The notes under the pieces: generated by a model | The model's database searches: none | Seen by the model: only the letters and a program-made list of their open reading frames with translations | What the model was told of the DNA's origin: nothing | Shown: positions 7,056-11,035 of the stretch, one piece after another | Numbering within the stretch: position 1 is the stretch's first letter | How the letters are laid out: each line of letters begins with the position of its first letter | Assembly (NCBI GenBank): GCA_008534395.1 | Contig: SHMQ01000051.1 | Span: forward strand, 1 to 11,035 | DNA: 11,035 nucleotides | Direction of reading: 5' to 3' | DNA from: Candidatus Acidulodesulfobacterium acidiphilum | Lineage (GTDB): Bacteria; SZUA-79; Acidulodesulfobacterales; Acidulodesulfobacteraceae | Position numbers and translations under genes: made by a program

Positions 7056-7826
7056 CTATTTTATTGCCTCTTCCAACTTTTCGATACCGAGAAGTTTTTT
7101 CATTAAAGTAAATCCATCCGGAACGCCGACCGACAAGGATTTAGATTCGGCGTAAACCATTTTATAAACATAGTCCGAGTACATATAGCTCAACATAATA
7201 TCCGCACCGTATGGTCGTTCCAAATTAAGTCCGTTTTTGCCCGACAGTTCATAAAGATAATCAATTTCGTCTTTCATTTCCTTAATACTGAAAGGCATAA
7301 TATAAGGATTGCCGTCCCACGTCCGTTTTAAAAAATCTGCCATATACGGCAGACATCCAGTACCGTTATCCTGTCTATAAACCCATGAAGTCCAAAAAAC
7401 ATTCTTATCCGGTTCGTAAAAATGTAAGATTTCTAAAGCTAAGTCTCTTTTAACTATAACGTCTTCATAGGAAAACAATTCTAAAAAACGCCCTATCCTT
7501 ATTTCAGCCGACTTTTTAATATCTGATAGCACGACAAACGAATTTTTTAAGTTATTTTCGCTTAAGCCGTTTAAAATTTTTTCCTTATGCCTTCTAATAG
7601 AAAAAATCATGGATAATATTTCATCCGCTTTTTCTTTTTTTAATTTACCTCCGGTTTTCGATGCGTTTATGACATCTGATAAAAACTCCTTTATAATTTC
7701 CGTTTTAAATTTCAAAAGATAATTAAAAAGTTCTATTTTTTCATCCGGTAAATTTTCTCTTACTATCTCGAAAAATTTTTCTTCGTATCTTTTATCTATT
7801 TTGTTATTTTTTAGTATATAAGGCAT
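7056..7826 (-). CDS. shdrH: sHdrH, conserved protein of unknown function in the sHdr cluster
   Basis: This 256-residue soluble protein sits exactly where sHdr loci carry their 'hyp' gene, between the A and C2 genes. No catalytic or cofactor motif is recognised. The N-terminal half (1-140) looks mainly helical and charged. The centre (about 144-184) is rich in aromatic and invariant-looking residues: FWTSWVY, the NGTGCLPYMADFL turn with the only cysteine (Cys158), and TWDGNPYIMPFSIKEM. No signal peptide or membrane helix is visible. Its start is one nucleotide past the shdrA stop, with CAGGT about 5 nt upstream, so translation is probably coupled to shdrA. The name comes from synteny, not from recognised function. 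Confidence 0.8.
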   Translation of the reverse strand: MPYILKNNKIDKRYEEKFFEIVRENLPDEKIELFNYLLKFKTEIIKEFLSDVINASKTGGKLKKEKADEILSMIFSIRRHKEKILNGLSENNLKNSFVVLSDIKKSAEIRIGRFLELFSYEDVIVKRDLALEILHFYEPDKNVFWTSWVYRQDNGTGCLPYMADFLKRTWDGNPYIMPFSIKEMKDEIDYLYELSGKNGLNLERPYGADIMLSYMYSDYVYKMVYAESKSLSVGVPDGFTLMKKLLGIEKLEEAIK

Positions 7827-7827
7827 T

Positions 7828-8871
7828 TTACCTGTTTTTTACGGCATAAGTATAAGCATTCATAGCGGCGGCGGCGCCTTCGGTAATAGAATCGGAAATA
7901 GCCTTAGGCCCGGTACACGCGCCTGCCAAAAAAACTCCGGGTTTATTAGATTTAAACGGAGAAAGCGTAACGTTTTCCGGCTTTAAAAAACCGTGTTCGT
8001 CAAGTTCGATGCCAAGCTTGCTCGATATTTCGGGAGACTGCGGTCCGCCTTCCATACCGGAAGCAAGAACTACCATATCGAAGGGAATTTCGAACGGCCC
8101 CCTTAAAAGAGTGTCTTCGCCTTTGCATACGACCGTATTATCCGGCCCGGAAGTAATTTCCGCAATTCTGCCTTTAACTATCTGCACGTCATGTTCTTCC
8201 ATAGCTTTCCAGTATAAATCTTCAAAAAAACCGTACGTCCTTATATCCATGTAAAATATATACGCTTCACAGTCCGGAAAATGCTCTCTCATTTCAATAG
8301 CCTGTTTTACGGAAACCGTACAGCAGACTCTGGAACAATACTGGTTTCCTACATGCCTATCCCTTGAGCCTACGCATAAAATAAAGGCTACTTTTTTGGG
8401 CGGCTTGCCGTTAGACGGTCTTACAAAATTATTTTCTCCCATCATTCTTTCAAGGTCTTTTATATCTATAACGTCGTCGAAAAGCTGATAAGAATACTTT
8501 GCGTCTCTTGCCGGATCGAAATGTTCAAAACCCGTCGCAACGATAACGGAATCAAATGTTTTAGTTTCGCTTCCGGAGGCAGACTTTATAACGGCATCAA
8601 ATTTTTTTCCGTTTACTTTAAAATCAGAAATTTCGGAAGAATAATAAACTTTTATGTTACCGCCGGATTCGGTTTTTTTAATAAGCTCCCCTATTACGTT
8701 GTCAGCCGGCTGCATATCGGGAAACAAAAATTTATATTTAAATTTTTTAGGGTTGCCGCCGAGAAAAGAATCTCTTTCGACCAAAGCTACGTTAACTCCC
8801 AATTCTGAAAGCATAACGGCCGCATTCAAACCTGCCGGACCTCCGCCTATCACTAAAATATTTTCAGACAT
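7828..8871 (-). CDS. shdrA: sHdrA, FAD-binding heterodisulfide-reductase-like subunit A
   Basis: This is the flavoprotein core of the sHdr complex, expected to bind FAD and one Fe-S cluster in the cytoplasm. The 347 residues are the short sHdr form: they lack the N-terminal domain and the ferredoxin inserts of methanogen HdrA. The Rossmann dinucleotide motif is VIGGGPAGLNAA at 7-18, followed by VERDSFLGG at 31-39. An ATGFEHFDP segment is at 112-120. The cysteine set is C166VGSRD with C179, C183 and C184 (YCSRVCCTVSVKQA), matching the cluster motif of HdrA proteins. A second FAD contact is AGACTGPKAISDSITEGAAAA at 316-336. The start at 8871 is preceded by GGAGG at about 8 nt. Upstream lies a 140-bp gap holding an expanded palindromic repeat with a promoter-like sequence; downstream, shdrH follows after one nucleotide. 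Confidence 0.93.
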   Translation of the reverse strand: MSENILVIGGGPAGLNAAVMLSELGVNVALVERDSFLGGNPKKFKYKFLFPDMQPADNVIGELIKKTESGGNIKVYYSSEISDFKVNGKKFDAVIKSASGSETKTFDSVIVATGFEHFDPARDAKYSYQLFDDVIDIKDLERMMGENNFVRPSNGKPPKKVAFILCVGSRDRHVGNQYCSRVCCTVSVKQAIEMREHFPDCEAYIFYMDIRTYGFFEDLYWKAMEEHDVQIVKGRIAEITSGPDNTVVCKGEDTLLRGPFEIPFDMVVLASGMEGGPQSPEISSKLGIELDEHGFLKPENVTLSPFKSNKPGVFLAGACTGPKAISDSITEGAAAAMNAYTYAVKNR

Positions 8872-8927
8872 AAAACATCCTCCATTAAATCGCCGTGTTA
8901 TTTAATATTAATTAATCTTTTTATTTT

Positions 8928-9009
8928 GTCATTCCTGCATATATTTTATCTTTGTCTGCATCATTGTCAAGGCAAGCCGTTGGCGCAGACAAAGATTGCA
9001 GGAATCCAG
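8928..9009. repeat. Expanded palindromic repeat (copy 1) between shdrB1 and shdrA
   Basis: The element is an 82-bp composite palindrome. The outer arms are ATTCCTGCA (8931-8939) and TGCAGGAAT (8997-9005), 9 of 9 paired. The inner arms are ATCTTTGTCTGC (8948-8959) and GCAGACAAAGAT (8985-8996), 12 of 12 paired. On the right the arms are contiguous; on the left an 8-nt A/T bulge (8940-8947) separates them. The loop is 25 nt. The GTC/CCAG outer flanks match the two short copies upstream, so this looks like the same repeat with an insert. It starts 2 nt after the shdrB1 stop. No T-run follows the hairpin on either strand, so a canonical intrinsic terminator is unlikely. Confidence 0.85.
8943..8970 (-). 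promoter_or_regulatory. Candidate sigma-70 promoter inside the repeat, reading into shdrA
   Basis: On the minus strand there is an exact TTGACA (8970-8965), a 16-nt spacer, and TAAAAT (8948-8943; 5 of 6 to consensus). The -35 box lies in the hairpin loop and the -10 box covers most of the bulge. A start near 8936 would give a leader of about 65 nt before shdrA. It could provide separate expression of shdrA-H-C2-B2. Sequence match only. Confidence 0.45.
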
Positions 9010-9011
9010 TT

Positions 9012-10214
9012 TTAACTCTTTGGATATTCGTATAAATTAACGGTTTTTCCGCCAGCTTTAAGTTCTTCTAGATACGCATTATATTCTTGTTCGGATTTTT
9101 TCCAGTCTATTCCTATTTTTTCGCATAGAGGCCTCCAATCCGTAGTATGCCATTGAAGTTGGACGATTTTAAAAACGTCCGCGCCGCATGTCAACGCCGC
9201 AAACATAACGTCCGCCATAACGGGAACTTGCTCCGTGTAGCCCATAGCTTTTCCTATCCACTGGTTTTTATCCAATGTAGTGGTGCATCCCGTATCCTGA
9301 GTAATACAGACGTCAGAATGGGCTTCCCTGACCATCGGCCTTATTTTTCTGTCCATTACGAAAGACCTGGACGCTTCCCTTTCCGTCAATATATGCCTGA
9401 AACCAAAACCGCAGCAATCGTACCATGTAGAATAATCAGCCACCTGCGCTCCTAGGGCAAGCATTACTCCGGTAGAAACGGCGGTTCTTTTCCCCGCATA
9501 TATGTCTTTGTCGTAAATGCAGTCTTCCGGAATCATTTTATATGTATGGCAGGCAGGATGAACCGTCGCAATAATATTACTTAAGTCATATTTTTTTAAC
9601 TTTGCTATTTCAAACCGCATAACATGTACCCATTCGCTGTAATGCACTATATATTCGGGGATAACTAAATCCCTGCCTATTTTATGCATAATTCTGCGCA
9701 CTTCGTCGCGTAGTTCTTTATTTTCGACGAGTAAATTTCTCATTTCTTTATAATCGCCAAAAGTAGTAGCACAGTGAAAAAGCGGAAATAAACCTAGTTC
9801 GTATGCCCTGTGCCAGTTTCTTACGGCGACGGCGGCAAGCCCGACAGGATTAGATGTTCCCGACCCGTGATAATTCCAAGCGGTGCATGACGTCTGGTTT
9901 CTTTCATCTACGTATTCGATGCCCATCTGATTCATAAACCACAACAGAGACACGGGATATCCCGGAATATTGCCGCACTGTCCGCATGATTTGTGATGCC
10001 ATAATTTATTTGTGGGGATTTTTTTCTTCCAGCCTAATAGAGTTTCGGCTTCTATAGGTTTATTTTCTTCTTTTATGTGTATTACCTTAACCTCGCCTTT
10101 TGCTTCAAGTTCAAGAAGTCTTTCATGTATATCTTCAAGTTTTCTTCCTGCGGTGTGAATATAATTAGATTTTACGTTTGCAAGACCGAGCCTGTTGCTA
10201 ATTTCTACAGCCAT
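9012..10214 (-). CDS. shdrB1: sHdrB1, heterodisulfide-reductase-like subunit B with altered CCG motifs
   Basis: This HdrB-related subunit of the sHdr complex partners with sHdrC1. It is longer (400 residues) than sHdrB2, mainly through about 70 extra N-terminal residues and a C-terminal tail. The first CCG motif is incomplete: C77-X31-S109C110-X37-C148, so one cysteine of the CC pair is Ser and no CxxC closes the motif (C80 sits in a CGQC start). The second is C222-X44-C267C268 followed by C303 and DTGC310, where the usual CxxC is replaced by an Asp-x-x-Cys arrangement (D307 and C310). It may therefore bind one modified cluster rather than two canonical ones. The start at 10214 has AAGGAGA about 8 nt upstream. 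Palindromic repeats lie directly on both sides of the gene. Assignment as B1 rests on gene order and this degenerate pattern. Confidence 0.87.
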   Translation of the reverse strand: MAVEISNRLGLANVKSNYIHTAGRKLEDIHERLLELEAKGEVKVIHIKEENKPIEAETLLGWKKKIPTNKLWHHKSCGQCGNIPGYPVSLLWFMNQMGIEYVDERNQTSCTAWNYHGSGTSNPVGLAAVAVRNWHRAYELGLFPLFHCATTFGDYKEMRNLLVENKELRDEVRRIMHKIGRDLVIPEYIVHYSEWVHVMRFEIAKLKKYDLSNIIATVHPACHTYKMIPEDCIYDKDIYAGKRTAVSTGVMLALGAQVADYSTWYDCCGFGFRHILTEREASRSFVMDRKIRPMVREAHSDVCITQDTGCTTTLDKNQWIGKAMGYTEQVPVMADVMFAALTCGADVFKIVQLQWHTTDWRPLCEKIGIDWKKSEQEYNAYLEELKAGGKTVNLYEYPKS

Positions 10215-10232
10215 ATCGATGTCTCCTTATTT

Positions 10233-10258
10233 CTGGATTCCCGTCTGCGCGGGAATGA
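10233..10258. repeat. Short palindromic repeat, copy 2
   Basis: A 26-bp core with stem ATTCCCG/CGGGAAT (10237-10243 with 10250-10256) and a 6-nt loop. It is in inverted orientation to copy 3, with 23 of 26 bases identical when one is reverse-complemented. It sits a few nt upstream of the shdrB1 ribosome binding site (10222-10228), so an RNA hairpin here would be in the leader of shdrB1. Confidence 0.85.
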
Positions 10259-10333
10259 CTAAACTTTAATTTAAATATTTACCTTATTTTATAATTCCGG
10301 TCTTTTCTTTATTATTCCCCCATGCTTATTTTA

Positions 10334-10359
10334 TCATTCCTACGCAGGCGGGAATCCAG
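10334..10359. repeat. Short palindromic repeat, copy 3
   Basis: This is the inverted partner of copy 2, 75 bp away and 35 bp after the shdrC1 stop at 10394. The stem ATTCCT/GGGAAT (10336-10341 with 1050-series bases 10350-10355) contains one G-T wobble and has an 8-nt loop. The three differences from copy 2 are all transitions. Two inverted copies at this distance resemble a REPIN-type doublet and could also pair with each other into one long hairpin. Confidence 0.8.
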
Positions 10360-10393
10360 ACTATATATAAATTAAACTAATTATCGCTTCCCG

Positions 10394-11035
10394 TTAAGAA
10401 CTTCTGACGTCGTCCACTATATCCTGAATTATTTCGTAAAGCGAAGGATCGACGGATTCTATTATTTTAAAAACTCCGGCTTCGTCGAATATATCGTATA
10501 ATTCTTTCATAGTTTCCGGAGCGACGTCCCATGCCAAATTAGTAACTTGAAGGGTAGGCATAGGAATAGCTTTTCTTTTTATTGCAAGATCCGTCGAAGC
10601 ATATCCTATATGCGGACCCCAGTCCGGAAAAAAATCCGGCTGTATCATATCAGGAGAAAGCTGATTGCCGTATGCGGTAAGTTTTAAAAGAACGCGCGAA
10701 TAAGGTTTTAAAACTTTTTTCGCCGATTCGAAGCCTCTTCGTACGGCAATTTCCCTTAATATAGCTATAACGCCTCCTGGGCTGTTTAAAAACGGACAAA
10801 TCATCGCGCATGTAAAACACTGAAAACAAGCCCATACATATTCGTCCATCATTGTCCAGATAAGTTCAGGGTCTTTTGACTTCATTTTTTGCAGGACTAT
10901 ACGCGGAGAAAAATCGAAAAATCTGTGGGGCGGGCATCCGCCGGTGCAGACGCCGCAGTTTAAACATCCTCTAACATACTCTTCATACCGGAAATCTTTT
11001 CTTGCTTCTTCGAAAATTTCTTTTTTTAATTCGGC
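10394..11035 (-). CDS. shdrC1: sHdrC1, heterodisulfide-reductase-like Fe-S subunit C (5' end beyond window)
   Basis: This is an HdrC-type electron-transfer subunit with two [4Fe-4S] clusters, partner of sHdrB1. The frame is open from the right edge to the TAA at 10394, giving 213 visible residues. Counting from the edge, the first motif is C24LNC27GVC30TGGC34-P and the second is C70FQC73FTC76AMIC80-P. Both are complete, with the Pro that follows the last Cys. A Met at 10885 lies between the two motifs and cannot be the true start, because the first cluster site would be lost. Only a short N-terminal piece is likely missing. The C-terminal half (residues about 95-213) holds no cysteine and contains a PDFFPDWGPHIGYA segment. 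It is the first visible gene of the sHdr set and is separated from shdrB1 by 179 bp containing repeats. Confidence 0.9.
   Translation of the reverse strand, partial: AELKKEIFEEARKDFRYEEYVRGCLNCGVCTGGCPPHRFFDFSPRIVLQKMKSKDPELIWTMMDEYVWACFQCFTCAMICPFLNSPGGVIAILREIAVRRGFESAKKVLKPYSRVLLKLTAYGNQLSPDMIQPDFFPDWGPHIGYASTDLAIKRKAIPMPTLQVTNLAWDVAPETMKELYDIFDEAGVFKIIESVDPSLYEIIQDIVDDVRSS

Noticed and set aside
8928-9009. Intrinsic terminator after shdrB1
   Set aside because: The stem is long enough, but the minus-strand sequence after it begins GACAAAATAAAAAG with no U-tract, and four co-functioning genes follow downstream.
9147-9455. Plus-strand open frames over the sHdr genes (also 8009-8254, 8521-8808, 8654-8905, 6879-7106)
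   Set aside because: They lie antisense to strongly supported genes, have low-complexity or unconvincing protein sequences and no recognisable domains.
10215-10393. A promoter for shdrB1 in the C1-B1 gap
   Set aside because: A TATAAA-like sequence exists on the minus strand near 10290, but no acceptable -35 box is found at 16-18 nt, and the DNA is A/T-rich.
10394-10885. Reading shdrC1 as a complete 163-residue gene starting at 10885
   Set aside because: The frame is open to the window edge and the 50 upstream residues include a complete CxxCxxCxxxCP motif, so this Met is internal.

Overview
The window is A+T-rich DNA from a Gram-negative bacterium: it encodes an outer-membrane secretin (PilQ) and the PilMNOP alignment proteins of a type IV pilus. 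It also carries a nearly complete sHdr locus, the heterodisulfide-reductase-like system used by many sulfur-oxidising bacteria and archaea. Low G+C, type IV pili and sHdr together would suit a Desulfobacterota- or proteobacteria-like sulfur metaboliser. An acidophilic group such as Ca. Acidulodesulfobacterales is one possibility, but this is a guess from gene content and composition, not a taxonomic assignment. No rRNA, tRNA, CRISPR array, transposase or integrase was seen.

Left part (1-3518, minus strand): pilM-pilN-pilO-pilP-pilQ in the standard order, read right to left, with pilQ running off the left edge. PilM is a cytoplasmic actin-like protein that binds the N-terminal tail of PilN. 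PilN and PilO form the inner-membrane scaffold, and PilP links this scaffold to the PilQ secretin. A candidate sigma-70 promoter lies about 100 bp upstream of pilM. The visible PilQ N-terminus goes almost directly from signal peptide to STN/N0 domain, with no room for the AMIN domains usual in proteobacterial PilQ.

Middle (3519-5306): a very A/T-rich divergent promoter region, then a plus-strand GT39/ArnT-like membrane glycosyltransferase. It converges tail-to-tail, 22 bp apart, with the last sHdr gene.

Right part (5329-11035, minus strand): shdrC1 (5' end cut by the window edge), shdrB1, shdrA, shdrH, shdrC2, shdrB2. This is the type I sHdr order. The products are expected to form a cytoplasmic Fe-S/flavin complex that oxidises protein-bound sulfane sulfur to sulfite. 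The last four genes are packed with gaps of 1, 10 and 4 nt. The two junctions around shdrB1 are loose (179 and 140 bp) and hold three copies of a palindromic repeat of the ATTCC...GGAAT type: an inverted pair between C1 and B1, and an expanded 82-bp copy between B1 and A. The expanded copy contains a TTGACA/TAAAAT promoter-like sequence pointing at shdrA. This is the most unusual feature of the window, because it could split the operon into C1B1 and A-H-C2-B2 expression units.
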